NCBI RefSeq assembly: GCF_017313085.1
Contig: NZ_JAFLNF010000004.1
Coordinates: 431,499-495,498 of the forward strand
Reading direction: 5' to 3'
Length of the DNA: 64,000 bases
DNA from: Roseibium limicola
GTDB lineage: Bacteria; Pseudomonadota; Alphaproteobacteria; Rhizobiales; Stappiaceae
Both the position numbers and the translations under genes were made by a program. Below the pieces are notes generated by a model, which did no database searches, had not been told where the DNA came from, and saw only the letters and a list, made by a program, of their open reading frames with translations. Below, in pieces: positions 45,813 through 55,749 of this stretch; the stretch's first letter is position 1, and each line of letters starts with the position of its first letter.

Positions 45813-46814
45813 ACATGGATTGACCAAACGCAAAAGACGCCTCCCTATGGCTTGCAGAGGGCTTGGCAGATTCTTCGGGTGCCAGGCTTTCGCGACCCGC
45901 AGACCCAGGGCATCCTGTGCATTCTGGGTGCGGTGGCGTTGCTGTCCTTGTCCGATGCCATCGTCAAGGCACAAGATGGAAGTGTTGGCCTCGGGCAACT
46001 CCTATTTCTGCGCTCTGGGTTTGCCTTGGTAATCATTTTTATTGCCGCTTTCCTATCGGGGCGGCTCAGCGCCTTGTGGCCTCAAAACGCGAAGGCTGTC
46101 GCAGTGCGCAGTCTGTGTCTCGGTGGGATGTGGCTGTCGTATTACGCGTCTCTGCCGCTTTTGCCGTTACCTGTCGCCGCGGCTGGTTTTTACACAAGCC
46201 CCTTCTTCATGGCTCTTTTCACCGTGCTTTTGACCAGAGAAAAAGTCGGGGCAAATCGGTGGCTGATTGTTCTCTGCGGAATTGGAGGTGTCCTCCTTAT
46301 GCTGCGTCCGACAGAAAGTGAGATTCCCTGGCCAATCGGCTTGGCAGTGTTGGCCGCTGCGCTCTATGCCCTGGCAGCGCTGGTCACCCGAGGTGGATGT
46401 CGACACGAGTCCGTCTGGTCGCTGGCCTTTTGCCTCAACTGGGTTCTGGTGCTGCTCGGTGCAGGGCTCTCAGCGGGCCTTTGGGCTTTTCCACCTCCGG
46501 ATACGTGGCAGGATGCAGCACCCTTCCTCCTGACAGGATGGAGGCAAGTCGATGGGCCAACTCTGCTGCTGATGCTCGGGCTCGGTGTGCTGCTCGCCCT
46601 CATCTGTGGCGGTGTGGCCAAAGCTTATCAATCGGCACCGGCTCCGGTCGTTGGCGTATTCGATAATTTCTACGTGATTTTCGCTGGGTTCTGGGCGGTG
46701 GTGCTCTTCAGCCAGCAGTTCGAGCTGCTCGACTATGCCGCCATCGCCATCATCTCCCTTTCGGGAGGCTTGGCGGCGTTTTCCAGGGGCAGTGCGTCAG
46801 GCAGAAAGCTTTGA
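45810..46814 (+). CDS. DMT/EamA-family transporter
   Basis: 334 residues, about ten hydrophobic helices, with two EamA repeats (about 30-165 and 175-315). Landmarks: ILCILGAVALLSLSDAIVK at the first helix, GWRQVDGPTLLLMLGLGVL later. These proteins export or import amino acids, sugars or related metabolites; the substrate is unknown. AGG precedes the start. It is probably controlled by its divergent LysR gene. A bidirectional terminator separates it from the DUF2778 gene. Confidence 0.88.
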   Translation: MTWIDQTQKTPPYGLQRAWQILRVPGFRDPQTQGILCILGAVALLSLSDAIVKAQDGSVGLGQLLFLRSGFALVIIFIAAFLSGRLSALWPQNAKAVAVRSLCLGGMWLSYYASLPLLPLPVAAAGFYTSPFFMALFTVLLTREKVGANRWLIVLCGIGGVLLMLRPTESEIPWPIGLAVLAAALYALAALVTRGGCRHESVWSLAFCLNWVLVLLGAGLSAGLWAFPPPDTWQDAAPFLLTGWRQVDGPTLLLMLGLGVLLALICGGVAKAYQSAPAPVVGVFDNFYVIFAGFWAVVLFSQQFELLDYAAIAIISLSGGLAAFSRGSASGRKL

Positions 46815-46832
46815 GCTGTTTGGATGCAAATG

Positions 46833-46866
46833 AAAAAGGCGCCCCGTGTCCACGGAGCGCCTTTTT
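46833..46866. terminator. bidirectional terminator, EamA / DUF2778
   Basis: AAAAAGGCGC-CCCGTG and CACGGAGCGCCTTTTT, with A-runs and T-runs at each end. It serves the converging EamA gene and the DUF2778 gene. Confidence 0.85.
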
Positions 46867-46887
46867 CTGTTCATCGGTGTTGCTCGA

Positions 46888-48168
46888 TCAGAGCGAGGCC
46901 ATATAGGTCGGCAATTCGTTCATGCGTGGCACCACGATCAAGGTGTGGACCTTGCCCGCCTTGAAGGCATTGAGGAATTTCGCATAGTCCTTGAAGGCGA
47001 CGCAGCCATGGGACCCGATACGCCCGCGCAGCAGGTTCGTGTGGGTCAGCATCCCGTCGCGGCCATACATCGCTGCGCGGTCTCTGGGCAGCATCCGGAT
47101 GGCTTCGACGCCGTGGAACAGGCTTTCCCGCATCCGCAGCTTGTAGATATTGGGTGGTGTCGGGCCGCGGTTCTTCTTTTTGAAGTGGCGCGGGTCGTCC
47201 ATCATCTTGCCAATGCCGGAATGCGCTTCCAGCTCGGTGCCATCTGGCATATGCACGGTGGCTTCGCTGATGTCATAGACGGCAATACCACTGCCACGGC
47301 CGGGCAGGGCGGAGGTGCCGCCGTTGAAGATCTTGGATAGGCCACTGAAGACGCCATTGTCATCGTCCTCAGGTCGGTTCGCTGGAGCATAGGCCATGGC
47401 CTGAGGTGCCCGAGCTGTCCGAGCTGTCTGAGCTGTCTGGCTAGCTTGAGGTTTCGGAGCCGCCGGGCGCTTCGTTGGGACCGGGATCATCATCTCGGGG
47501 GCAATCGAAGCAACAACCAGTTTTTCATCTGACGCCGCTGCAGCACCATCATTTTCTGGAAGATCCGCCTGGGCAACAGCCTGGGGAGCTTCATTCGAAG
47601 CGGCAGGGACGTTGGCTGCGACCGATTGCACATCAGCCTGCCCAATCAGGGCGACACGTTCCGTCAGAACCTGACGAAGCGCAGACATTGCCGCTGTTTT
47701 CAGCCGCTCGAGTTGCTGACGCGCCTGATTTTCAGCCGCCAGGGTTTCAGCTTCGGCTACTGCTGTTTCCTGTGCGGCTTTTTTCGCCTGGTCGGCGGCT
47801 GCAAGCTTTTCAGTGGTTTTAGCCTTCCGGACGGCTTCGGCATGGGCCGCAGCTTCTTTTTGCGCCATGACCTGGGCAATCATCGCGGCTCGGTCCTTGC
47901 CGGTCAGCACCTGCAGGCTGGGTTCCGACCAGATCGCAGAACGGGCCACCTTGTCAGAGACCGCAGATTGTCCTGTCTTGGAAGGAGAAAGCAGGCTGGC
48001 AAAATTCAGATTGAAAGCGCCCTCGTCGGACAGACTGAGGGAGGTGATCATTCCCACCGGTCCGGCAAGCAGCGCCAGAAGCAGAAGGAGGGTCGGGCGC
48101 GTCTTTCGCGCACCTTTATGTGCCGCGGCGCGTGGCCGGCGGTCGATAGGCGGTTTACTCATACTCAT
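46888..48168 (-). CDS. DUF2778/Tlde1-like envelope protein, copy 1
   Basis: 426 residues from ATG at 48168 (ATG at 48162 also possible). N-terminal signal anchor (about 25-45), then a long Ala/Gln/Glu-rich region (about 60-235, partly coiled) and a Pro-rich linker. The C-terminal ~140 residues form an L,D-transpeptidase-like/DUF2778 domain with LEAHSGIGKMMDDP, NIYKLRMRESLFHGVEA and the SHGC nucleophile site (Cys389). This domain is related to the type VI effector Tlde1, but its normal role in Rhizobiales is unknown. It is paralogous to the next gene. Confidence 0.8.
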   Translation of the reverse strand: MSMSKPPIDRRPRAAAHKGARKTRPTLLLLLALLAGPVGMITSLSLSDEGAFNLNFASLLSPSKTGQSAVSDKVARSAIWSEPSLQVLTGKDRAAMIAQVMAQKEAAAHAEAVRKAKTTEKLAAADQAKKAAQETAVAEAETLAAENQARQQLERLKTAAMSALRQVLTERVALIGQADVQSVAANVPAASNEAPQAVAQADLPENDGAAAASDEKLVVASIAPEMMIPVPTKRPAAPKPQASQTAQTARTARAPQAMAYAPANRPEDDDNGVFSGLSKIFNGGTSALPGRGSGIAVYDISEATVHMPDGTELEAHSGIGKMMDDPRHFKKKNRGPTPPNIYKLRMRESLFHGVEAIRMLPRDRAAMYGRDGMLTHTNLLRGRIGSHGCVAFKDYAKFLNAFKAGKVHTLIVVPRMNELPTYMASL

Positions 48169-48458
48169 TGGGTCCAATTACGCGTCCCCACGCGACCTAC
48201 TTGCCGCGCCAGATACCAAGTCATCCCGCACAAAGAAGCGATGTTCCGCTTCAATGTAGATGTTCATTAACTATAGGGAAACTTGGTAACCAAGACGTTT
48301 ACGGCCAATTGCGTTTTGCGCTGGTATCTTCGCGAAGCTGCGGGACTCCGGCGAAATACGGATGGTGAATCAATCTGAAATTTTTTCCCAAGCCTGTGTA
48401 GCGACGATTTTGGGCGAGGTGGAGGCACCTCAGTTGAACAAACGGGAGCGCTCATTTG

Positions 48459-49655
48459 TCAGAGCATTGCCAGATAGGTTGGCAGTTCTCCCAGGTGTGG
48501 AACGACTATGATCTGCTTCACCTTGCCGGACTTGTAGGCCTTCAGAAATTTCGCATAGTCCTGAAAGGCGATGCAGCCGGCGGATCCGATGCTACCCCGG
48601 CGCAGTGGACTATGGGTCAGAATACCGTTGCGGCCGTGCATCTTCTTAACGTCAACAGGCAGCATGCGGACAGCCTCTACGCCGTGGAAAAGCCGCTCAC
48701 GCATCCGCAAATTATAAACGTTCGGCGGGGTCGGGCCTTTGTTGCGGCGCTTGGTGTATTTGGGGTTGTCCAACATGGGGCCAAGGCCGGAGTGCGCTTC
48801 CAGCTTCGTGCCGTCGGGCATGTAGACCGTGGCGCCAGAGATGTCATAAACGGCGACCTTGCTGCCGCGACCAGGCAGACGCCCGGTCCAGTGACCGGTC
48901 GGCAAGCCGGGCTCATCCGACGGCGAAGTGCGGAACACCTTGTTGAGCCCGCCGTAGACACCGTCCTCGTTCGACAGGTCTGGGCCCGCTGGTGCATAGC
49001 TCAGAGCGAGAAATGTCGACTGGCGTTTCACTGCAGTCTTTTGGACCGCCGTCAGTTCCGGGCGGTTTTCGGGAACCGGAATGGACTCTGGCAGTTCCCC
49101 CACAATCGGCTGTGCGCGAGGCGGTGTGGTGTTGAACAGCGTGGTATCGACATCGATTGCCGCCAGCGGTGCGGGCTTTTCCGGGCCATGATCGGCGATC
49201 TTGCGGGCGCCGACAAACCGGCGCAGATCCGCCAGAGCAACGGCTTTGCCTTGACGCTTGATGCGGCGAACTTCCGCCGTCTGGTATGGCGACAGGGGAT
49301 GGGCGCGGAACAGACCGATCATGTCGCCGCTGATGCTCGAAAACTGTCTGGCGAGATCCGCTCTGGTCAGCTTTTCATACCAGGTTGGAGTTTCCGTGCG
49401 GAGCGACGAGGTAACGGGAGGTGCTTCTCTGTGGGGTTGAAACTCGGCAATAGGCGAGTCTGGGATCACCGTGGTCTGCGCTTCGAGAGTGTAAGGCACT
49501 GAAATCGGGTGCTGTGAGGTCTGGCCGACCATCAGGCAAACGGCGGCAATCAGCACGGTGGCGCTGAATACACGGGCAAAGTGACGGTGACGTACGATGA
49601 CGGCATCAGTGAGGATTGCGGCGGCCTGCCGGGCGCCGGTCGACTGATCATGCAT
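48459..49655 (-). CDS. DUF2778/Tlde1-like envelope protein, copy 2
   Basis: 398 residues, ATG at 49655. N-terminal hydrophobic anchor at about 28-46, mixed middle, then the same DUF2778 domain as copy 1 (LEAHSGLGPMLDNP, NVYNLRMRERLFHGVEA). Here the nucleophile motif reads SAGC (Cys361) where copy 1 has SHGC. Both have GKV..IVVP..ELPTY at the end, so the pair arose by duplication; the N-terminal halves have drifted far apart. The genes point the same way, separated by 290 bp. Confidence 0.8.
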   Translation of the reverse strand: MHDQSTGARQAAAILTDAVIVRHRHFARVFSATVLIAAVCLMVGQTSQHPISVPYTLEAQTTVIPDSPIAEFQPHREAPPVTSSLRTETPTWYEKLTRADLARQFSSISGDMIGLFRAHPLSPYQTAEVRRIKRQGKAVALADLRRFVGARKIADHGPEKPAPLAAIDVDTTLFNTTPPRAQPIVGELPESIPVPENRPELTAVQKTAVKRQSTFLALSYAPAGPDLSNEDGVYGGLNKVFRTSPSDEPGLPTGHWTGRLPGRGSKVAVYDISGATVYMPDGTKLEAHSGLGPMLDNPKYTKRRNKGPTPPNVYNLRMRERLFHGVEAVRMLPVDVKKMHGRNGILTHSPLRRGSIGSAGCIAFQDYAKFLKAYKSGKVKQIIVVPHLGELPTYLAML

Positions 49656-50087
49656 GGCTCTTTGGGTCCACTAAATATTCTGTCAGGACTTTGAATCCTG
49701 CAGACACACAGGACGTCTTTCCGGTCGGGCGAGTTTCCTCGCTCCCGGCACATCCTTCAGCTAAGGGAGATACAAACCGCTTTTCGGTTGCCTCTTCGAA
49801 TACGCGGCTGAAATCATCTAAAAATGGCTAGAATCAGGCACTTTCCGTAAGAGCAGGATGATTGCGCATCTTCTAGTTAACCGCGCAATTTTCGGTCGCC
49901 GTGCCTCCGGGATTGCACCTAGCCTGTTCTGACAGGGTCTGTGCTGGACTGGCTGCAATGGCGATCTCGGGCGGTGCAAACCGGCTGATCGCTTGACCTT
50001 GCCGTGCTCCCGTGGCACGTGTCGCCGCTGATCAGATATTACGGGGCCATGCCCCTTGCACAAAGACTTTGCGCGGAACGAGAACTC
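49656..50087. other. intergenic region before glyQ
   Basis: 432 bp with no supported gene. It must hold the promoters of copy 2 (leftward) and glyQ (rightward). A GAATC site lies near 49832. The frame of glyQ is open from 50004, but the first 28 codons have no conserved match. Confidence 0.4.
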
Positions 50088-51044
50088 ATGTCGAACGACA
50101 CCCTGCCGGCCCATATGCGCCCTGAAAACTCCTTTCAGGGCCTGATCCTGACCTTGCAGCGCTTCTGGGCGGATCAGGGCTGTGTTGTCCTGCAGCCCTA
50201 TGACATGGAAGTTGGTGCGGGCACATTTCACCCCGCTACGACCCTGCGCTCTCTGGGGCCGCGCCCATGGAAGGCAGCTTACGTGCAGCCTTCGCGCCGT
50301 CCGACCGACGGACGCTACGGTGAGAACCCGAACCGTCTGCAGCATTACTATCAGTTCCAGACGATCCTCAAGCCGTCACCGGCAAATCTACAGGACCTGT
50401 ACCTTCAGTCGCTCTACGCCATAGGTCTGGATCCCAAGCTTCACGACATTCGCTTTGTCGAAGATGACTGGGAAAGCCCGACGCTGGGGGCCTGGGGACT
50501 TGGCTGGGAGTGCTGGTGCGACGGGATGGAAGTGTCGCAGTTCACCTATTTCCAGCAAGTGGCCGGTTTTGAATGTTCGCCAGTATCCGGTGAGCTGACT
50601 TACGGTCTGGAGCGCATCGCAATGTATGTGCAGGGTGTCGATAACGTTTATGACCTCAACTACAACGGCCAGGAGGGCGACGCCAAGGTCACCTATGGCG
50701 ATGTATTCCTGCAGGCTGAGCAGGAATATTCTCGCCATAACTTCGAGCATGCGGACACCGAGATGCTGTTCCGACACTTCAAGGATGCGGAGCATGAGTG
50801 CAAGGCGCTTCTGGCCGCTGGCGCAAAGGCTCAGGAAGAGACAGGGGCTGATGTGCACCAAGTCGTGCTTCCGGCCTACGACCAGTGCATCAAGGCCTCT
50901 CATGCCTTCAATTTGCTGGACGCTCGTGGCGTGATTTCCGTGACGGAGCGCCAGAGCTACATTCTGCGGGTGCGCGAACTGGCCAAGGCCTGTGGCGCGG
51001 CTTTCCTGAAGACCAAGGCAGGCGGCGTCGGCTACGAGGGCTGA
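50088..51044 (+). CDS. glyQ: glycyl-tRNA synthetase alpha subunit
   Basis: 318 residues from ATG at 50088 ([19 protein letters not shown]). Class II synthetase alpha chain, carrying the active site in the alpha2beta2 enzyme. It shows [53 protein letters not shown] and [21 protein letters not shown]. The beta subunit glyS is at 55750, with lemA, a DUF2207 gene and a GGDEF-EAL gene in between. A terminator follows at 51072. Confidence 0.97.
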   Translation: MSNDTLPAHMRPENSFQGLILTLQRFWADQGCVVLQPYDMEVGAGTFHPATTLRSLGPRPWKAAYVQPSRRPTDGRYGENPNRLQHYYQFQTILKPSPANLQDLYLQSLYAIGLDPKLHDIRFVEDDWESPTLGAWGLGWECWCDGMEVSQFTYFQQVAGFECSPVSGELTYGLERIAMYVQGVDNVYDLNYNGQEGDAKVTYGDVFLQAEQEYSRHNFEHADTEMLFRHFKDAEHECKALLAAGAKAQEETGADVHQVVLPAYDQCIKASHAFNLLDARGVISVTERQSYILRVRELAKACGAAFLKTKAGGVGYEG

Positions 51045-51071
51045 GCCAGGTCGTCAGCACTACGTGATTTC

Positions 51072-51096
51072 AAGGCGGCCTCGTGCCGCCTTTTTC
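51072..51096 (+). terminator. glyQ terminator
   Basis: AAGGCGGC, CTCGT loop, GCCGCCTT, then TTT. It lies 28 bp after the stop, so glyQ is not co-transcribed with lemA through this point. Confidence 0.85.
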
Positions 51097-51224
51097 ATGT
51101 CTGACCCAGGCTATCTGAGGCTGATGAGCAATTTTAGCCTTTGCCGCGATAATGGCTTGATGACTTTGCGAGGCCAGGGAGATAGCGTTGTTTGCAACAG
51201 CATTTATCTTTCAGGATTCTTCTT

Positions 51225-51779
51225 ATGAGTTTGATTGTTCTGGCCGTTGTCGCCGCTCTCATTGGCTATCTGGTTGCGCTCTATAATGGCCTCGTCAAGA
51301 AGCGACAGATGGTCGAAGAAGGCTGGTCGGGGATCGACGTGCAGCTCAAACGCCGCGCCGACCTCATTCCCAATCTGGTGGAAACCGTGAAGGGCTACGC
51401 AAGCCACGAAAAGGAAACCCTGGAAGAAGTAACCGCCATGCGGGCCAGGGTCGGTCAGGTCAGCAATGGCAATCCGGCAGACCGGGCGGTTGCCGAAGGC
51501 GCACTGTCCCAGGCGCTTGGCCGTCTGTTGGCGGTCGCCGAGGCCTATCCGGAGCTCAAGGCCGACAGCAACTTCCGCGCCCTGCATGAGAGTCTCGACA
51601 TGATCGAAGATGCGTTGCAAAAGGCTCGCCGCTATTACAACGGTGCGGTGCGCATGCTCAATGTGGCGGTCGAGAGCTTCCCTTCGAACCTTGTCGCGGG
51701 GCAATTCGGGTTCATGAAGGCGGACTACTTCGAAATTGAAGATGCCTCGGACCGCGCAGTCCCCAAGATCAGCTTCTAA
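51225..51779 (+). CDS. LemA-family protein
   Basis: 184 residues from ATG at 51225, after AGGA. N-terminal membrane helix (about 1-22) then a helical bundle with the family signatures: [43 protein letters not shown]..., [10 protein letters not shown], and [15 protein letters not shown] [14 protein letters not shown]. LemA is a membrane-anchored, mostly periplasm-facing or cytosolic helical protein of unclear role, often paired with a DUF2207 gene, as here (20 bp). Confidence 0.92.
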   Translation: MSLIVLAVVAALIGYLVALYNGLVKKRQMVEEGWSGIDVQLKRRADLIPNLVETVKGYASHEKETLEEVTAMRARVGQVSNGNPADRAVAEGALSQALGRLLAVAEAYPELKADSNFRALHESLDMIEDALQKARRYYNGAVRMLNVAVESFPSNLVAGQFGFMKADYFEIEDASDRAVPKISF

Positions 51780-51799
51780 ACACCGGAAAGGCGCGCGCA

Positions 51800-53767
51800 A
51801 TGCGTATGACCTTGATCGCTCGCCGTGTGATCTGTCTTCTGGCTGTGCTGCTTGGCTGTGCCTTGCTGAGCACCCGTGCCGACGCCAATGAGGCGATCAC
51901 GAATTTCCACGCAGCCATTGATGTGGCCGAAGATGGCACCCTGACGGTGACGGAAGAGATCACTGTGCAAGCGGAAGGCGATCAAATCCGCCGCGGCATC
52001 TACCGCGATCTGCCGCTCATTTTCGAGATGGCCTCCGGGCGCAAGGCACGCGCCGGATTTGAGCTGGTCTCCGTGGAACGAGACGGTGCCTCCGAGCCCT
52101 ACCGGGTGGAGCGGTCTGGCGATGGCGTGCGCATCTATATCGGTGACAGCGACGTCTTTCTGGAGCCGGGCCTCTATCGCTACACCATCACCTATCTGAC
52201 AACCCGCCAGATCCGTTTCTTTGACAGCCACGACGAAGTCTACTGGAACGTCACCGGTAACCTCTGGGGCTTTCCAATCAACAAGGCATCGGCTCAGGTG
52301 ACCCTGCCTGCCGGGGTGACCGCCTCAAGGTGGGACGGTTACACCGGCGCCTATGGCCAGACAGGTAAGGACTTCCGCTCTGAAAGCCGCAGCGGGTCGC
52401 ATCAGGTCTATTTCGAGACAACGCGCCCGTTGGCACCTCGCCAGGGCCTGACGATTGTCGTGGCAATGCCAAAGGGCGCGGTTGTCCCGCCCACCGAAGC
52501 AGACGAGATAGGCTGGTTGTTGAGCGATTACAGCGCGGAAATCGCTGGTGCATTCGGGCTTCTGGTGGTGCTGGGCTACTATGTTTTTGCCTGGGGCCGG
52601 GTCGGTCGTGACCCTCCTGCGGGCGTCATCTACCCGCGCTTCGAAGCGCCGGAAGGGATTTCGCCCGCACTGGCCAGTTACATAGAGGACCGCGGATTTG
52701 CCGGTCAGGGCTGGACGGCGCTCTCTGCTGCCTGCATCAGCTTGGCTGTGAAGGGAAAGCTGGTGTTGGAACAGCTGAGCGACGGCCTGCGGCTTGAGCT
52801 GGTGCAAGGAGGCGGGACAGCCGGTCCCTGGGGCGGGAAGCCTGTGTCCGCGGACGAACTGCCCTCTGGAGAAGCGGCGGTTCTGCGCTTCCTGGATCGT
52901 CAAGGCGGCGCATTTTCGGTGAACAAAGACAACGGCCCGTCGGTCGTCCTGCTTGGCAACTCCTTTCGCTCGGCCATCGAGAAAGAGAGTCGTCAGCGGT
53001 ATTTCAAGTCCAATCTTGTCTTCTCAGCCATCGGGGTTCTTTTCAGCCTGCTGGCGGTGGTGGGTATCATCAACTTCGGCGACGTCAGTGGGGATGAGAT
53101 AGCCATTACTCTTCCCTTGATGATTATCGGAACCGTCGCCTCCTGCATGTTGATCACGGTTGTGAACTCGCTGTCTGGCTCGCGAAGCCTCTTGCAACGT
53201 GTCGGGAGCATCATGGGCTTGTTCTTCGTCCTGATCGTTCTGCTCGTGCTTGGCGGTGCTTCTGCCGTGGCGGCCTTCAGTGAAGGCAGCTTGCTGACCT
53301 TGGTTGCGGTGCTGATCGTCGCGACCAACGTCTTCTTCATCGCGCTCATGGGCGCGCCGACCGCGCTCGGGAGAAGCGTTCTGGATGCCATCGAGGGGCT
53401 GAAGCTTTATCTTGAGGTGGCAGAGGCGGAGCGTATGAACATGGAAGGCGTTCCGCGCATGTCTCCTGATCATTTCGAGCATCTGCTGCCCTATGCGGTG
53501 GCATTGGGCGTGGAGAAGCCCTGGGCAGAGACGTTTGCATCCTGGTTGAGGACGGCAACCCCGGCGGAGGGTACGTCCTATCAGCCGCGATGGTCCCGTG
53601 GGGCAGGCTTCGATGCCCATAACATCGCAGGGGCGTTGTCTGGAACGACCGGCGCCCTGGCTAGCAGCTTCTCGTCGTCGGTCCCAGCGCCAAAGTCGTC
53701 CAGTTCCGGTTTTTCGGGAGGTTCGTCCGGTGGGGGTGGCGGAGGAGGCGGTGGCGGGGGCTGGTGA
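51800..53767 (+). CDS. DUF2207 membrane protein
   Basis: 655 residues. Signal segment (about 5-25), a beta-rich DUF2207 domain (about 30-225; [34 protein letters not shown]), a helix near 245, then a long domain with about four more helices (around 405-425, 430-455, 470-500) and a C-terminal Ser/Gly-rich tail ending [15 protein letters not shown] Gly-rich tail is usual in the LemA-associated DUF2207 family. The partner is lemA, just before it. The role is unknown; such pairs may form a membrane complex. Confidence 0.88.
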   Translation: MRMTLIARRVICLLAVLLGCALLSTRADANEAITNFHAAIDVAEDGTLTVTEEITVQAEGDQIRRGIYRDLPLIFEMASGRKARAGFELVSVERDGASEPYRVERSGDGVRIYIGDSDVFLEPGLYRYTITYLTTRQIRFFDSHDEVYWNVTGNLWGFPINKASAQVTLPAGVTASRWDGYTGAYGQTGKDFRSESRSGSHQVYFETTRPLAPRQGLTIVVAMPKGAVVPPTEADEIGWLLSDYSAEIAGAFGLLVVLGYYVFAWGRVGRDPPAGVIYPRFEAPEGISPALASYIEDRGFAGQGWTALSAACISLAVKGKLVLEQLSDGLRLELVQGGGTAGPWGGKPVSADELPSGEAAVLRFLDRQGGAFSVNKDNGPSVVLLGNSFRSAIEKESRQRYFKSNLVFSAIGVLFSLLAVVGIINFGDVSGDEIAITLPLMIIGTVASCMLITVVNSLSGSRSLLQRVGSIMGLFFVLIVLLVLGGASAVAAFSEGSLLTLVAVLIVATNVFFIALMGAPTALGRSVLDAIEGLKLYLEVAEAERMNMEGVPRMSPDHFEHLLPYAVALGVEKPWAETFASWLRTATPAEGTSYQPRWSRGAGFDAHNIAGALSGTTGALASSFSSSVPAPKSSSSGFSGGSSGGGGGGGGGGGW

Positions 53768-53781
53768 ACCAGTCGTCCGCG

Positions 53782-55383
53782 CTAGCTGGCGTTTTCCGTC
53801 AGCTGTTTCATTTCTGCGGCAGACCCGGCTGGTGCAATCCAGCCGCCAGCTTGAACAAGTTTGGTCGCAGCTTCTGCCGTGAGGCTGGTACCAAAATAAT
53901 GGCCTTGACCGGCTTCGCATTGGCGGTCGCTAAGCCAGTCTACGATTTCCTTCTGTTCAAGGCCTTCGGCGACGACCCGCAAGTTGAGGCCTTTTGTCAG
54001 CACCAGAACCGCCTCGACCATGGCGGCGCATTCCGGGTCCTTCAGCACGCCGCAGACAAAATTGTCATCGATCTTGACCGTGTCGATGGGCAATTGACGC
54101 AGAATATTGAGGCTCGAATTGCCAACGCCATAGTCATCGAGTGCGAGCTTGATACCACTGTCGGCGAGTTGCCGCAGCACGGGGTGGGACAGCTTCACAT
54201 TTCGGCTGAGTGCAGCTTCACTGATGTCCAGGGTGATCCGTTGCGGCAAAACACCACTCTCTGCAAGCACGGCGGCCAGCTTCAGCGGAAATCCCTGTTC
54301 CTGCAGCTTCAGTGACGAGATGTTGAGGCTGAGGTCGATGTCGTCAGGCCACCGGCTTGCAGCCTTACATGCCTGACGCAGAATATTCTCCGTCAGTTCG
54401 GAGATCATGCCGGCGTCTTCTGCGATCGGGATGAACTGATTGGGTGGGACGTAGCCAAAGTCCGGGTCGTACCAGCGGGCGAGGGCTTCAAAGCCGATAA
54501 TCTTGTTGTCGCTCAGCCGAATGATCGGCTGGTATTCCGGCTTCAAGGCGTCGCTGTCCATCGCACGCCGTAGCCGCTGCTCCAGCAGGGAGCGGTGCAA
54601 AATGGAAGCGTCCATCTCAATCTCAAAGAACCGAAACAACGAGGTGCCAGACGTCTTGGCGCGATACAGCGCTATATCGGCACGGCGCAATAGTTCCGAG
54701 GACGAATGCCCGTCGTCGGGAAACAGGGAAATGCCGACCCCAGACCCAATACGGATTTCGCGTCCCTCGATGTCGAAGGGCTTCTGAATGGCAGCAAGCA
54801 GCCGTCGCGCAAGACTTCCTGCATCGGGCTTTTCTGACAGCACCGGAGAAACAATTGCGAACTCATCGCCGCCAAGTCTGGCGACCAGACCTTCACTGCC
54901 GACTTCCAGGGTCAATCTCTCGGCAAACTTGCACAGAAGGATGTCGCCGACCCCATGTCCGTAGAGATCGTTGACGGGTTTGAAGCCATCGACGTCCAGC
55001 ATCAGCACGGCGCGGCATTCGTCCGGCTGAACTTGGTCCATCAGGTCGTTGAAGCTGTCGTCGAGTTTTCGTCGGTTGGGCAGGCCGGTCAGGGCGTCGT
55101 GCTTGGCCAGTTCAATGGCCGCGTTCTCCGCATGGCGGTGCTCGGTCAGCCGGTGCTTCATCCGGGTCAATGAAAAGGCCGCGGCAACGATCGCGAAGAT
55201 GCCCATGCAGAAGCCGATGCTGACCAAAGTTTCCACCAAGTGCAGCACTAGATGGCTGGATCTTTGGGTGACATACAACAGTGGGTGGAACAGGGCGAGC
55301 AAATAGCCTGACGGAATCGCTGCGCCAACGACAAGCAAAAGAGTCCCGAGCTGTCGTTTCGAAATTAAGGTGTCAGGCTTCAC
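53782..55383 (-). CDS. GGDEF-EAL protein, second copy
   Basis: 533 residues from a GTG start. Two N-terminal hydrophobic segments (about 12-35 and 45-70) suggest a membrane anchor. GGDEF near residue 172 (LGGDEFAIVS) and EAL near 298 (FEALARWYDP), both intact. The layout is that of the 35341-36921 protein, and the two share many residues, such as PNRRxLDD and EALARW. Regulation of c-di-GMP in either direction is possible. It is convergent with the DUF2207 gene (14 bp between stops). Confidence 0.9.
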   Translation of the reverse strand: MKPDTLISKRQLGTLLLVVGAAIPSGYLLALFHPLLYVTQRSSHLVLHLVETLVSIGFCMGIFAIVAAAFSLTRMKHRLTEHRHAENAAIELAKHDALTGLPNRRKLDDSFNDLMDQVQPDECRAVLMLDVDGFKPVNDLYGHGVGDILLCKFAERLTLEVGSEGLVARLGGDEFAIVSPVLSEKPDAGSLARRLLAAIQKPFDIEGREIRIGSGVGISLFPDDGHSSSELLRRADIALYRAKTSGTSLFRFFEIEMDASILHRSLLEQRLRRAMDSDALKPEYQPIIRLSDNKIIGFEALARWYDPDFGYVPPNQFIPIAEDAGMISELTENILRQACKAASRWPDDIDLSLNISSLKLQEQGFPLKLAAVLAESGVLPQRITLDISEAALSRNVKLSHPVLRQLADSGIKLALDDYGVGNSSLNILRQLPIDTVKIDDNFVCGVLKDPECAAMVEAVLVLTKGLNLRVVAEGLEQKEIVDWLSDRQCEAGQGHYFGTSLTAEAATKLVQAGGWIAPAGSAAEMKQLTENAS

Positions 55384-55749
55384 GAATGGCCCCGTTTCAA
55401 CGGTTTAGTAGCGGGCGAGAATGCCATTGCTTCCTTTCCGAAGGATGAAGTTGAAACAGAGAAATCTCATTAAAAACAGCAACTAAGCAGTTTTACGAAG
55501 GCGTGTCCTTGAATTGCGGGGATATCCACTTGCACTCTTACGCTCCGCATACGGCGGAGACCATACGGCACCGGCCTCAGGGAAATTGCCTCCGCTCAAC
55601 CCAAACCAACCGGCCAAGGGGGTGACAATCACGGGCTGACTTGGTAACGGACATGCCAGAGATTTGTCGGGGCAGGACTGCTCCGGAAACCCAAGCCAGT
55701 TTTAAAAGGACCTGAAGATGCAGGTCCGACCTGAAGGTATGTAAGACCG
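55384..55749. other. intergenic region / glyS leader
   Basis: 366 bp without a supported gene. The hairpin GGACCTG-AAGATG-CAGGTCC (55708-55727) lies 22 bp before glyS, and a start-stop ATG-TAA at 55739-55744 sits between it and the glyS ATG. AAGG is the only ribosome-site-like string near. The hairpin might affect glyS translation. No T-box features are visible. Confidence 0.45.
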
